From: Aeromonas australiensis
GTDB lineage: Bacteria; Pseudomonadota; Gammaproteobacteria; Enterobacterales; Aeromonadaceae
DNA: 64,000 nucleotides
NCBI RefSeq assembly: GCF_000819725.1
Contig: NZ_CDDH01000073.1
Span: 81,240 to 145,239, forward strand
Direction of reading: 5' to 3'
Shown here: positions 49,346 to 57,916 of the stretch, in pieces
Layout: each line of letters begins with the position of its first letter
How positions within the stretch are numbered: position 1 is the stretch's first letter
Made by a program: the position numbers and the translations under genes
Notes under the pieces: generated by a model
Seen by the model: the letters and a program-made list of their open reading frames with translations, nothing else
Told to the model about the DNA's origin: nothing
Database searches by the model: none

Positions 49346-50365
49346 ATGTTGGTTATTCGACCCATCGAGCAAAAAGATTTTGCCGGGCTCAAGACCTGCG
49401 CTATCGAGTCCGGCACCGGCATGACCTCGTTGCCTGTCAACGATGAGCTGCTGCAGCGCAAGATCGATGCCTCTACCCAGACTTTTTCCGACAAGCCCGC
49501 CGGCAAGGGGGATTGCCTCTACTTCTTCGTGGCCGAGGATCTGGAGAGCGGCGAGATGGTGGGCACCTGTGCCATCGATGCTGCAGTCGGTCTCTCTCAG
49601 CCGTTTTATAACTACCACATTGGCAAGGTGGTGCACTCTTCTCCCAAACTCGGCATCTATAACGTCGTTGAGACCCTCACCCTCTCCAACGACTACACCG
49701 GCAACTCCGAGCTCTGCACCCTGTTCTTGCGCGAATGTGCTCGCGAGGGGCTTAATGGCCGCTTGCTCTCCAAGCACCGTTTTCTGTTTATGGCCGAGCA
49801 CCCGGAGCTGTTTGACAAGACCGTCTTCGCCGAGATGCGTGGGGTCTCCGATGCCAATGGCCACAGCCCCTTCTACGAGTGGCTGCAAAAACATTTCTTC
49901 TCGATGGATTTTCCTACCGTCGACTACCTGACCGGTATTGGCAAGAAGCGCTTTATCGCCGAGCTGATGCCCAAGTACCCCATCTACGTCAATCTGTTGA
50001 GCAATGAGGCCCGCGCCGTTATCGGTCAGACCCACGAGAAGACTCGTCCCGCCATCAAGATGCTACAGGACGAGGGCTTCGTGAATCGTGGCTACGTCGA
50101 TATCTTCGATGCCGGCCCCACCGTTGAGTGCGATGTGCAGAACATTCGCAGCGTGCGTCGCAGCAAGAAGCTGCGGGTGCTGGTGGGCGAGCCCATTGGT
50201 GGCAAGACCCACCTTATCTGCAACAGCCGTTTCGAACAGTACCGCGCCTGCTACGGCAATATCCGGGTCGATCTCGATAAGCACGAAGCCATCATCCCGC
50301 CCAAGATGGCGGCGGCAATCAAGGTGCAGGATGGCGACATGGTGCGGGTGGTTGACCTCGACTGA
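49346..50365 (+). CDS. astA: Arginine N-succinyltransferase
   Basis: First enzyme of the ammonia-producing succinyltransferase pathway of arginine degradation, using succinyl-CoA. It starts MLVIRPIEQKDFAGLKTCAIE at 49346; the reading frame opens 33 codons earlier but overlaps the astC end and is not family-like. Family segments include PPTVDYLTGIGKKRFIAELMP-type (here FPTVDYLTGIGKKRFIAELM) and AGPTVECDVQNIRSVR. Length 339 residues. Second gene of astC-astA-astD. Confidence 0.95.
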   Translation: MLVIRPIEQKDFAGLKTCAIESGTGMTSLPVNDELLQRKIDASTQTFSDKPAGKGDCLYFFVAEDLESGEMVGTCAIDAAVGLSQPFYNYHIGKVVHSSPKLGIYNVVETLTLSNDYTGNSELCTLFLRECAREGLNGRLLSKHRFLFMAEHPELFDKTVFAEMRGVSDANGHSPFYEWLQKHFFSMDFPTVDYLTGIGKKRFIAELMPKYPIYVNLLSNEARAVIGQTHEKTRPAIKMLQDEGFVNRGYVDIFDAGPTVECDVQNIRSVRRSKKLRVLVGEPIGGKTHLICNSRFEQYRACYGNIRVDLDKHEAIIPPKMAAAIKVQDGDMVRVVDLD

Positions 50366-50437
50366 GGCAAGCAGGACAAGCAAACTGATTATCAGACAGG
50401 TAGCCGAGGCCGCCTGTCAGCGACAGGGAGTGAATGG

Positions 50438-51907
50438 ATGAGCCAGTTAGTGCAATTTATCAATGGTCAATGGCTTGCCGGTGAAGGCAAGCCGTTCGAA
50501 TCTATCGATCCGGCCAGAAACGAGGTGATCTGGCAGGGTGCTGCCGCCAGCGCGGCGCAGGTGGATGCCGCCGTCAAGGCCGCCCGTGCCGCCTTCTACC
50601 ACTGGGCGGATATGATCCTTGAGGATCGTCTGACCATAGTGCGCCGTTATGCTGACCTGCTCGGCGAGCAGAAAGAGGCGCTGGCCCTGACCATCGCCCG
50701 CGAAACCGGCAAACCGCTGTGGGAGACCCGCACCGAAGTGGCCGCCATGCAGGGCAAGATTGCCATCTCTATTCGTGCCCACGATGAGCGCACCGGCACC
50801 GTTGAAAATGCCATGCCGGGCGCCAAGGCGTTTGTCCGTCACAAGCCTCACGGTGTGGTGGCGGTGTTCGGCCCTTACAACTTCCCGGGCCATCTGCCCA
50901 ACGGCCATATAGTCCCGGCGCTGATTGCGGGTAACGCCGTGGTATTCAAACCCTCCGAGCTGACCCCCATGGTGGCGGAAGCCATGGTCAAGGTGTGGCA
51001 GGAGGCCGGATTGCCCAAGGGAGTGCTCAATCTGGTGCAAGGGGAGGTCGAGACCGGCAAGGCGCTGGCTGGCAACCCGGACATCGACGGCCTCTTCTTC
51101 ACCGGCTCCTCCCGCACCGGTCATTTCCTCCATCAACAGTTTGCCGGTCAGCCGGGCAAAATTCTGGCGCTGGAGATGGGCGGCAACAACCCGCTGATCG
51201 TGAAAGACGTGAGCGACATCGACGGCGCCGTCCATGCCATCGTCCAGTCTGCCTTCATCACTTCCGGTCAGCGTTGCACCTGCTCCCGCCGCCTGTTTGT
51301 CGAGCGCGGCGAGCGGGGCGATGCGCTGGTCAAGCGACTGGTCGAGGTGGTCAGCCAGATCAAAGTCGGTCTCTATGATGCCGCCGAGCAGCCGTTTATG
51401 GGCTCGATGATCAGCGAAAGAGCGGCCCTCGGCATGGTCGAGGCGCAAGCCAACCTGCAGCGCCTCGGTGGCGAGAGCCTGCTCACTCTCAAGCACCTGG
51501 AAGCGGGTACCGGCTTTGTCTCCCCGGGCATTATCGACGTGACGGCAGTCAAGGCGCTGCCGGATGAAGAGTACTTCGGCCCGTTGCTGCAACTCATTCG
51601 CTATGACGATTTCGATGCCGCCATCGACCAGGGCAACGCCACCAGCTTCGGCCTCTCGGCCGGTCTGCTGGGGGACAAGGAGGCGGACTGGCACCACTTC
51701 TTCAAGCGCATTCGCGCCGGTATCGTCAACTGGAACAAGCCCATTACCGGTGCCTCCAGTGCCGCGCCGTTTGGTGGCATCGGCGCATCCGGCAACCACA
51801 GGGCGAGCGCCTACTACGCCGCTGACTACTGTGCGTATCCGGTTGCTTCCGTCGAAGACAGCAAGGCCGCCATGCCGGAGCAGCTGTCTCCTGGCTTGAC
51901 GTTTTAA
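50438..51907 (+). CDS. astD: Succinylglutamate semialdehyde dehydrogenase
   Basis: NAD-dependent aldehyde dehydrogenase, fourth step of the AST pathway. The motifs are [12 protein letters not shown] (cofactor lysine), [12 protein letters not shown] (general-base Glu) and the catalytic cysteine in [15 protein letters not shown]. Length 489 residues, typical. Just beyond its stop lies a second, degenerate copy of its 3' end (see separate entry). The pathway enzymes AstB and AstE are not encoded in this window. Confidence 0.96.
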   Translation: MSQLVQFINGQWLAGEGKPFESIDPARNEVIWQGAAASAAQVDAAVKAARAAFYHWADMILEDRLTIVRRYADLLGEQKEALALTIARETGKPLWETRTEVAAMQGKIAISIRAHDERTGTVENAMPGAKAFVRHKPHGVVAVFGPYNFPGHLPNGHIVPALIAGNAVVFKPSELTPMVAEAMVKVWQEAGLPKGVLNLVQGEVETGKALAGNPDIDGLFFTGSSRTGHFLHQQFAGQPGKILALEMGGNNPLIVKDVSDIDGAVHAIVQSAFITSGQRCTCSRRLFVERGERGDALVKRLVEVVSQIKVGLYDAAEQPFMGSMISERAALGMVEAQANLQRLGGESLLTLKHLEAGTGFVSPGIIDVTAVKALPDEEYFGPLLQLIRYDDFDAAIDQGNATSFGLSAGLLGDKEADWHHFFKRIRAGIVNWNKPITGASSAAPFGGIGASGNHRASAYYAADYCAYPVASVEDSKAAMPEQLSPGLTF

Positions 51908-51943
51908 GATCAAATGGGGATGCCAATGCCGCAGAGATGGCTC

Positions 51944-52039
51944 AACGCCGCCGACTACTGTGTCATATCCCCGGTTGCCTCCGTTGAAGACAGCAAAGCC
52001 GCTATGCCGGATCAGCTGTCTCCCGGTCTGATCTTCTGA
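51944..52039 (+). repeat. Duplicated, detached 3' end of astD
   Basis: The translation [20 protein letters not shown] then MPDQLSPGLIF and a TGA stop closely repeats the astD C-terminus [18 protein letters not shown] then [11 protein letters not shown] (about 51818-51907). The copy has one added codon and several mainly synonymous changes, keeps the frame for 31 codons, and has no own start. It is a gene fragment, not an independent gene. Confidence 0.85.
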
Positions 52040-52102
52040 CAATAACAAAACGGGGCATCCGGCGGGTGCCCCCATCTGTACCCGCAATCAAAGGAAAGAG
52101 AG

Positions 52103-52900
52103 ATGCAAAAGGATATCGACACCCTGTTCAGCCATCTGTGGGACAACTACATCAAGGTGACACCGAGCGCCCTCAAGGTGCACACCCTGTTGGGCGGCGG
52201 CGAGCCCATCGTCAACGATCACGTGGCGTTTCGTACCTACAACCTGCCCAAGCTGGGGCTGGAGAAGCTGGCTGCCCACTTTCTGGCGCTCGGTTACGAG
52301 CAGAAGGGCGAGTACGTCTTCAAGGCCAAGAAGCTCTACGCCAAGCACTTCGAGCATCAGGATCCGGACGCGCCCAAGGTCTTTATCAGCGAGCTGAAGG
52401 TGGAAGAACTCTCCGCAGACGCGCAGGCCATCATCCACAAGCTGGTGGATCAGGTGCCCGATCATCTGACCGATACCCCGGCATTTCTCTACGCTGGCGC
52501 CCCCTGGCAGGTCTCCTATGCCGACTACCAGACCCTGCTGGCGGAGAGCGAGTATGCGGCCTGGATGGCGGCCTGGGGTTATCGTGCTAACCACTTCACC
52601 GTCAACATCAACCGCCTGAAGGACTTTGACACCATCCAGCAGGTGAATGGGGCGCTCAAGGCGGCAGGCTTCGTGCTCAACAGTGTCGGCGGTGAGGTGA
52701 AGGGCGATCCCGAGGTGATGCTGGAGCAATCCTCCACCATGGCCGACAAGGCAGATGTGCCCTTCACCGATGGCGTGCGCACCATCCCAAGCTGCTTCTA
52801 CGAATTTGCCCTGCGCTATCCGCAGGCTGACGGCGTGCTCTATCCGGGTTTCGTCGAAGCATCAGCCGACAAGATCTTCGAATCGACGAATGCCATGTAA
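52103..52900 (+). CDS. DUF1338 family protein (2-oxoadipate dioxygenase/decarboxylase-like)
   Basis: A 265-residue member of the DUF1338 family, related to the iron-dependent HglS enzyme that converts 2-oxoadipate to 2-hydroxyglutarate in lysine breakdown. A likely metal-binding histidine lies in NDHVAFRT (His40), and the segment KVFISELKVEELS is typical of the shorter members. It follows astD on the same strand with a 195-base gap, contains AAGGAAAGAG upstream of its ATG, and is followed by a terminator, so it probably ends the ast operon. Its substrate in this setting is unknown; a 2-oxo acid from arginine or lysine breakdown is my inference. Confidence 0.85.
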   Translation: MQKDIDTLFSHLWDNYIKVTPSALKVHTLLGGGEPIVNDHVAFRTYNLPKLGLEKLAAHFLALGYEQKGEYVFKAKKLYAKHFEHQDPDAPKVFISELKVEELSADAQAIIHKLVDQVPDHLTDTPAFLYAGAPWQVSYADYQTLLAESEYAAWMAAWGYRANHFTVNINRLKDFDTIQQVNGALKAAGFVLNSVGGEVKGDPEVMLEQSSTMADKADVPFTDGVRTIPSCFYEFALRYPQADGVLYPGFVEASADKIFESTNAM

Positions 52901-52924
52901 CGGGAACCACCCTGTTTCATTCAC

Positions 52925-52953
52925 AACGCCTCCTTGCCGGAGGCGTTTTGTTT
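52925..52953 (+). terminator. Terminator of the ast-DUF1338 operon
   Basis: AACGCCTCC and GGAGGCGTT arms with TTGCC loop region and T-rich tail TTTGTTT, 25 bases after the DUF1338 stop. Confidence 0.85.
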
Positions 52954-53039
52954 GGCGCCGAGTGACAGTGGCGGGGTTGCCTGAAGCTGAGTGACGAGGG
53001 GATTTGTACGGGGCTCAACGGGTAAGGGGTTGTTGATAA

Positions 53040-53113
53040 AAGTGTGAACTAGATCACTTTTAATGTCCCATATTGGCGCAAGTGGTGGAGCAAAAAGGAG
53101 TAGAATGACGCTT
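53040..53113 (+). promoter_or_regulatory. CRP-type site and promoter of the 86-residue gene
   Basis: TGTGAACTAGATCACT (53043-53058) matches the CRP consensus TGTGAnnnnnnTCACA at nine of ten bases. A -10 box TAGAAT (53101-53106) predicts transcription from about 53112, so the site centre is near -61.5, the class I position. The -35 region is poor, as usual for activator-dependent promoters. Confidence 0.7.
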
Positions 53114-53133
53114 TGTTTTTACGGGGCCAATCG

Positions 53134-53394
53134 ATGCCTAACTATCACTTTTTCAAGCAGGGTCAGGCGCTTACCTATCTAGATGCCAATGCGCCCAGCT
53201 ATAGCGATGAGCGTCGCCAACTGGTCGAACAGGGATTTGCCGCCATCGCCACTCCCACCTTTGCAGATACCCCGGCCCAAGCCCTTGAACTGCTTCGCAC
53301 TCATCAGGCACTACAGGATGAGGCGCAGGCCAACGCCCTTTGTCTGACGGTTGCCACTATTCCGGCGGCGATCGCCACGCTGTCCGGGCACTGA
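53134..53394 (+). CDS. Unrecognised 86-residue protein
   Basis: I do not recognise this family. The protein begins MPNYHFFKQGQALTYLDANA at the ATG at 53134, behind GGGG, and ends ATIPAAIATLSGH. It is soluble, mildly acidic, with no signal peptide or membrane helix; the second half is Ala/Leu-rich and probably helical (ALELLRTHQALQDEAQANAL). The upstream CRP-type promoter supports it as a real gene that responds to carbon state. No neighbour is co-directional downstream: the HAD phosphatase gene is convergent. Confidence 0.65.
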   Translation: MPNYHFFKQGQALTYLDANAPSYSDERRQLVEQGFAAIATPTFADTPAQALELLRTHQALQDEAQANALCLTVATIPAAIATLSGH

Positions 53395-53478
53395 CGCTGT
53401 CGCCATGCTCACGTAAACAAAAAATGGTGCCACTGTGATGGCACCCTCTTATCGGTTTGCCTGCTTGCCCTGGGCCCT

Positions 53479-54081
53479 TTACCGCTGGTGCAGGTCACCT
53501 TCGATAACCAGCACGGTATCCATCCCAGCAGCCTTGCCTGCTTCAAGCCCGATCCGGGTATCTTCAAACACCAGACAGTTGGCGGGATTGGCGCCGAGCA
53601 GTTCGGCCACCTGCAAGAAGGTGTCGGGATGCGGTTTGTGGTTGGTGACATCATCGGCACTCACCACCACCGAGATATAGGTATCGAGCCCGGAGTTTTT
53701 CAGGATGGAGTCCGCCTGACTGCGCGGTGAGCCGGTGCCAATCCCCATCTTGACCTTGCCGTGATAGTGCCTGACCAGCTCCCACATCTTGGGAAAGACG
53801 CTGACCTGGTCGATATGTTCCATATAGAGGGCTATCTTGCGGCGGGTGAAGGCCTCAACGTCCACCGTCAGCCCCTGCTGCTCGGCCAGCATGGCGATGA
53901 TCTTGCGGGTGGGAATGCCGCCATACTGATAAAGCTGATCCCGCTCAAACGGGATAGCAAACTCGGCGCAGGTGAGCTCCCAGGCATCCAGATGAAGGGG
54001 CATGGAATCCACCAGAGTGCCATCCATATCGAAAATCAGGGCATCGTAGTGATCAAACCCGTACTGCTCACGCTCACTCAT
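53479..54081 (-). CDS. yqaB: HAD family phosphatase, YqaB-like
   Basis: Haloacid dehalogenase phosphatase of the beta-phosphoglucomutase-like group; E. coli YqaB acts on fructose-1-phosphate and similar sugar phosphates. Motif I is ALIFDMDGTLVDSMPLH, motif II falls in MGIGTGSPRSQA, and motifs III/IV are NHKPHPDTFL and CLVFEDTRIGLEAGKAAGMD. I start at the ATG at 54081 (MSEREQYGFD) behind AAGGAT; length 200 residues. It is divergent from the DHA2 exporter gene. Confidence 0.85.
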   Translation of the reverse strand: MSEREQYGFDHYDALIFDMDGTLVDSMPLHLDAWELTCAEFAIPFERDQLYQYGGIPTRKIIAMLAEQQGLTVDVEAFTRRKIALYMEHIDQVSVFPKMWELVRHYHGKVKMGIGTGSPRSQADSILKNSGLDTYISVVVSADDVTNHKPHPDTFLQVAELLGANPANCLVFEDTRIGLEAGKAAGMDTVLVIEGDLHQR

Positions 54082-54254
54082 GGGGGATCCTTGAATCAAA
54101 TAGAGCAGGCTAGCAGAAACGGTCGGCGCTTTGTGGGATCGGCTTCATGGTTGGACAGATTATGGTCGCCGTTTTTTCTATCTCTTGCTGATTTGTGAGA
54201 CAATAATCCGTTCATTGCCAGATACTTTGGCATATCAGATCTGCGAGTCCCCTT

Positions 54255-55631
54255 ATGACCTCGAGAATATCCCCTAAAACCGTCTTCTCCAGTGTGGCGC
54301 TGGTGATCGCGCTCGGTTCACTGGAAAAGAGCATAGTCACCACTCCGTTGCCCATGATTGGCGCCGAGTTGAATGCCGGTGCCGCTCTTACCTGGGTGGT
54401 CACCGCCTACCTGCTGGCCGCTACTGCGGTGCTACCTGTGTACGGCAAACTGAGTGATCTGTTTGGCCGGGTGCGGATGCTCAATATCGGTATTGGCCTG
54501 TTTCTGGCGGGCTCGGTAGCCTGTGCCCTTTCACAGGATCTGCCGACCCTGCTGGCGGCCCGGGTGCTGCAAGGCATGGGTGGCGGCGGCCTGATCGCCC
54601 TCGCCTTTACCGTGATTGCTGACACCATTCCACCGCGGGAGGTGGGCAAGTACCAGGGCTACATTTCGGCGGTCTATGCGGTTTCCAGCATTGCGGGGCC
54701 CTTGCTTGGTGGCTACTTTACCGAACAGCTCAGTTGGCGCTGGATCTTCTGGATCAATCTGCCGCTTGGGGCGCTGGCGGTCTTTCTTATCAACCGCAAT
54801 CTCAAGCAGCTCAATGTCCGTCGTCACAGTCGTTTCGACTGGAAGGGGGCGGGTCTGCTGATTACCGTCACTACGCTCACCCTGTTGCTGCTCTCGCCAG
54901 AGACCGCCCTGCCCGCCATCTGGCTGGCGGGTGCGCTGGTGGTGGCCTTGCTGCTGCTGATCCTGATTGAGCGACGGGCTCACGATCCCATCCTGTCTGC
55001 TCATCTGGTCCGGCTGCCCGGCTATCTGGTAAGCCTGCTACTGGTGATGTTATCCCAACTGTTGCTGTTCGCGGTGCTGGTTTATTTGCCGTTACAAATG
55101 CAGTGGCAGAAGGGGATGAGTGCCACCGAGAGCGGCGCCATCATGGTTATCTTTATGCTCTCGATCACCGCAGGGGCCTTTGTTGGCGGCAAGCTGATTG
55201 GCCGTACCGGTTACTACAAGCGCTTTGTGGCGGTAGGATTTGCGCTGGCAGCGCTGGCGCTGTGGCAGATCCACTTCGACGCCTGGGTCAGACTGGCGCT
55301 CTGCTTGGCCGGTATCGGTCTCGGTCTGGTGCTGCCAGCCCTGTCGGTGGTGGTGCAAAATGCCCTGCCACGGCAGGATCGCGGCATCGGCATGTCGCTG
55401 TTCAACTTCGGCCGTGAGCTGGGGGGGGCGGTGGGGGTGGCCATCTGCGCCATGCTGTTCCACTCCCGGTTGCCCGCAGGCAGTGCCGATCAGCTCAGTT
55501 CATTGAGCCCGCAACTGCTAGCCCCCGCGTTCAGTGCCACTTATATCGGGATGGCAATCATTGCCACCTTTGCATTGCTGCTTACCCTACTGGCGCTCAA
55601 GCGCCATGAGCTGGCTTCTATCAATACTTGA
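54255..55631 (+). CDS. MFS transporter, DHA2 (EmrB/QacA-like) family
   Basis: Proton-coupled drug/solute exporter of 458 residues with about 14 membrane helices. MFS motif A is present as GKLSDLFGRVRMLNIG, motif C-like GPLLGGYFTEQLSWRWIFWINLP is characteristic of DHA2 members. In helix 1 the common L-D-x-T/S-I-V-N pattern is LEKSIVTTPLP here. No EmrA-type periplasmic partner is adjacent, so it probably exports only across the inner membrane. The substrate is unknown. Confidence 0.9.
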   Translation: MTSRISPKTVFSSVALVIALGSLEKSIVTTPLPMIGAELNAGAALTWVVTAYLLAATAVLPVYGKLSDLFGRVRMLNIGIGLFLAGSVACALSQDLPTLLAARVLQGMGGGGLIALAFTVIADTIPPREVGKYQGYISAVYAVSSIAGPLLGGYFTEQLSWRWIFWINLPLGALAVFLINRNLKQLNVRRHSRFDWKGAGLLITVTTLTLLLLSPETALPAIWLAGALVVALLLLILIERRAHDPILSAHLVRLPGYLVSLLLVMLSQLLLFAVLVYLPLQMQWQKGMSATESGAIMVIFMLSITAGAFVGGKLIGRTGYYKRFVAVGFALAALALWQIHFDAWVRLALCLAGIGLGLVLPALSVVVQNALPRQDRGIGMSLFNFGRELGGAVGVAICAMLFHSRLPAGSADQLSSLSPQLLAPAFSATYIGMAIIATFALLLTLLALKRHELASINT

Positions 55632-57263
55632 TCAATCTGCTAGCCATACAGCGCACTGGTAAGGGGAAAATAACGGGGCTGGCTGGCCGGGGTAGTTGCC
55701 TATCAGCAAGCTCATGCTGTCTGTTACCTTGTCAAAGTGGGGCATCGGCAAGGCGTTGTCGGTGAGATTGGCGAGCAGCAACAGGGTGTGTTGCTCGCCC
55801 GTTTTCGGGTCTTGCCAGTGGCGGCGATAGCTGATGCGCTCGGAGTCATCCCCATCCAGCAGCTCGAAATTGCCGTGGCGAACGACAGGGTGAGCCTTGC
55901 GCAGGGTGATAAGCTGGCGATAGCAGTGTAACGGCGAGTCAGGGCGGGCCAGCTGCTCGGCTACGTTGATTTCTATGTGGTTGGCGTTGAGGGCAATCCA
56001 GGGCGTGGTGGTGCTGAATCCGGCGTAGGGGCCGTTGTCCCACTGCATCGGGGTGCGGGCGTTGTCGCGGCCGATGGCATCAAGCCGCCGACCCAGCTCG
56101 GCAGGATCCAGCCCTGGCTGGCTGGCGCGGTAGTTGATGGCCTCCACATCGCGCAGCTCGCCCGGCTGCCAGTGGCGGTTGGTCATGGCCAGCTCCTCCC
56201 CCTGATAGATGAAGGGAGTGCCCTGCATCATGTGCAGCACCATGGCCCACAGCCTGGCGCTGGTTTCACGCCACTCGGGCCTGTCATCGCCAAAGCGGGA
56301 GACGGCGCGGGGCAGGTCGTGGTTGCCGAGAAACAGGCTGTTCCAGCCCTGACCGTGCAGCCCTTGCTGGTGGCGGGCCATGGCTCGCTTGAAGGCGAGG
56401 GGATCGAAGCGGGATGACCATTTGTCACGGCCCAGCCCCAGATGCTCGAAGTTGAACACCATGCTGAACTCGCTGCCATTGGTGTTGGAGTAGTGCTGCA
56501 TATGGGCGAGATCGGCCGACCATGTCTCGCCGACAGTGATGATCCCCTTGCCGCCGAAGCTCGCGGCATTGAGCTCGCGGATATAGTCGTGCAGGCGCGG
56601 GCCGTTGCTCATGGCAAGCCGGTCCCACTCCTTGCTCACCATATCGATCACATCGAAGCGAAATCCCTTGATCCCTTTGCCCAGCCAGAAGTTGATCACC
56701 GCCGCCATCTCGGCCCGCACCGCCGGGTTGTCCCAGTCGAGATCAGCCTGACTCGCATCGAAGTTGTGCAGGTAGTAGCGATCAAGCGCTGGCACATACT
56801 GCCAGCCACTGCCGCCGAAGATAGAGGTGATGGGATGGGCATCGACAAAGGCCTTGTCCCGAAATACGTAGTACTCCTGATAGCGGGGATCACCGGCCAG
56901 CGCCTGCACAAACCACTCATGCTCGGTGGAGGTGTGGTTGGCGACGATATCCATCATGATGCCGATGCCGTGAGCGGCCGCCTCGGCTATCAGCAACTCC
57001 ATCTCGGCCAGAGTGCCGAAGGCGGGGTCGATGGTGCGATAGTCCGCCACGTCATAGCCGTTGTCACGCTTGGGGGAGCGATAGATGGGGGTGAGCCAAA
57101 GCATATCGACTCCGAGGGTGGTCAGATAGTTGAGGCGCTGACGGATGCCGTTGATATCGCCCATGCCGTCGCCATCGCTGTCCTGAAAACTCATGGGGTA
57201 GATCTGGTAGATGACACAGCTATCGAGGTCGATATCGGGGGAGTGGAGTGTATGCGGGTTCAT
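55632..57263 (-). CDS. GH13 alpha-glucosidase (oligo-1,6-glucosidase / trehalose-6-phosphate hydrolase-like)
   Basis: Cytoplasmic glycoside hydrolase of family 13, 543 residues. The (beta/alpha)8 barrel motifs are DIVANHTSTEHEW (region I), GFRFDVIDMVSKEW with the nucleophile Asp (II), ITVGETWS with the acid Glu (III) and FLGNHDLPRAVSRFGDD with the stabilising Asp (IV). The sequence resembles E. coli TreC closely in places (VIYQIYPMSFQDSDGDGMGD, DLDWDNPAVRAE), but no PTS or treR gene is adjacent, so trehalose phosphate is only one possible substrate alongside isomalto-oligosaccharides. Its stop abuts that of the convergent exporter gene. Confidence 0.88.
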   Translation of the reverse strand: MNPHTLHSPDIDLDSCVIYQIYPMSFQDSDGDGMGDINGIRQRLNYLTTLGVDMLWLTPIYRSPKRDNGYDVADYRTIDPAFGTLAEMELLIAEAAAHGIGIMMDIVANHTSTEHEWFVQALAGDPRYQEYYVFRDKAFVDAHPITSIFGGSGWQYVPALDRYYLHNFDASQADLDWDNPAVRAEMAAVINFWLGKGIKGFRFDVIDMVSKEWDRLAMSNGPRLHDYIRELNAASFGGKGIITVGETWSADLAHMQHYSNTNGSEFSMVFNFEHLGLGRDKWSSRFDPLAFKRAMARHQQGLHGQGWNSLFLGNHDLPRAVSRFGDDRPEWRETSARLWAMVLHMMQGTPFIYQGEELAMTNRHWQPGELRDVEAINYRASQPGLDPAELGRRLDAIGRDNARTPMQWDNGPYAGFSTTTPWIALNANHIEINVAEQLARPDSPLHCYRQLITLRKAHPVVRHGNFELLDGDDSERISYRRHWQDPKTGEQHTLLLLANLTDNALPMPHFDKVTDSMSLLIGNYPGQPAPLFSPYQCAVWLAD

Positions 57264-57455
57264 CAGCGTGGCCGGTTGGGGGAGGAGAGTGTCTATCTTA
57301 CGCAGATGAGCGGGCAGTCAACAGGGCAGGGGAAACCTTGAAAAGGGTTCCATTATTGAGTGATGGCTAAAAGTGAGGGATGGGTCACAAAGGTGCCATC
57401 CAGAGCCATTTGTGTGGTCGGGATGGCGGTTTGCTCATATGCCCTGCATGAGCCG

Positions 57456-57824
57456 TTATCGGGTGGCCTTGGCCTGCTCGGCGTTTGGCTCCAGCTGGCG
57501 CTCTGCCTTCTCTTGCTGGCGTTCAGCCTGCGCCTCCAGCTCCTTGCCAAGAAAGTAGTTCAGGAAGGTGCGGATCACCGCGATGATGGCAAGGCGAATA
57601 AGCTCCTCCTTGCTCGGTGCCACTGTGGTGGCCAGGATGTCGGCGGCGAGCTGAAACTCCAGCGCCAGAATGAGCCAGCTGCCAAAACAGAGGCGGATAC
57701 GCGGAAAGCCGGGCTGGTGATCCCGCACTCGCGCGGCCAGCCAGAGGGTCTTGCCAAGCCCTATCACCACGCAGGCGATGGAGATAAGCTCCAGTAGTAA
57801 CTGGAACCATTCGACCCCGTGCAT
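57456..57824 (-). CDS. DUF1622 family membrane protein
   Basis: Small inner-membrane protein of unknown function, 122 residues, with two to three hydrophobic segments (WFQLLLELISIACVVIGLGK and FGSWLILALEFQLAADILATT) and the family's C-terminal LAIIAVIRTFLNYFLGKE before a charged Gln/Glu/Lys-rich tail. I choose the second of two adjacent ATGs (57824), best spaced from AGAGGGG; the GTG at 57857 is a possible longer start. It lies 59 bases or more downstream of the LexA-box esterase on the same strand and could be co-transcribed with it. Confidence 0.8.
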   Translation of the reverse strand: MHGVEWFQLLLELISIACVVIGLGKTLWLAARVRDHQPGFPRIRLCFGSWLILALEFQLAADILATTVAPSKEELIRLAIIAVIRTFLNYFLGKELEAQAERQQEKAERQLEPNAEQAKATR

Positions 57825-57916
57825 CATCCCCTCTTTCAGACTCGCTATCTCAAACACTCGGGTTACCTCACTGATTCAAAAGAGCACATTATTAATATAG
57901 CCAGGTAAAGGCCAAA

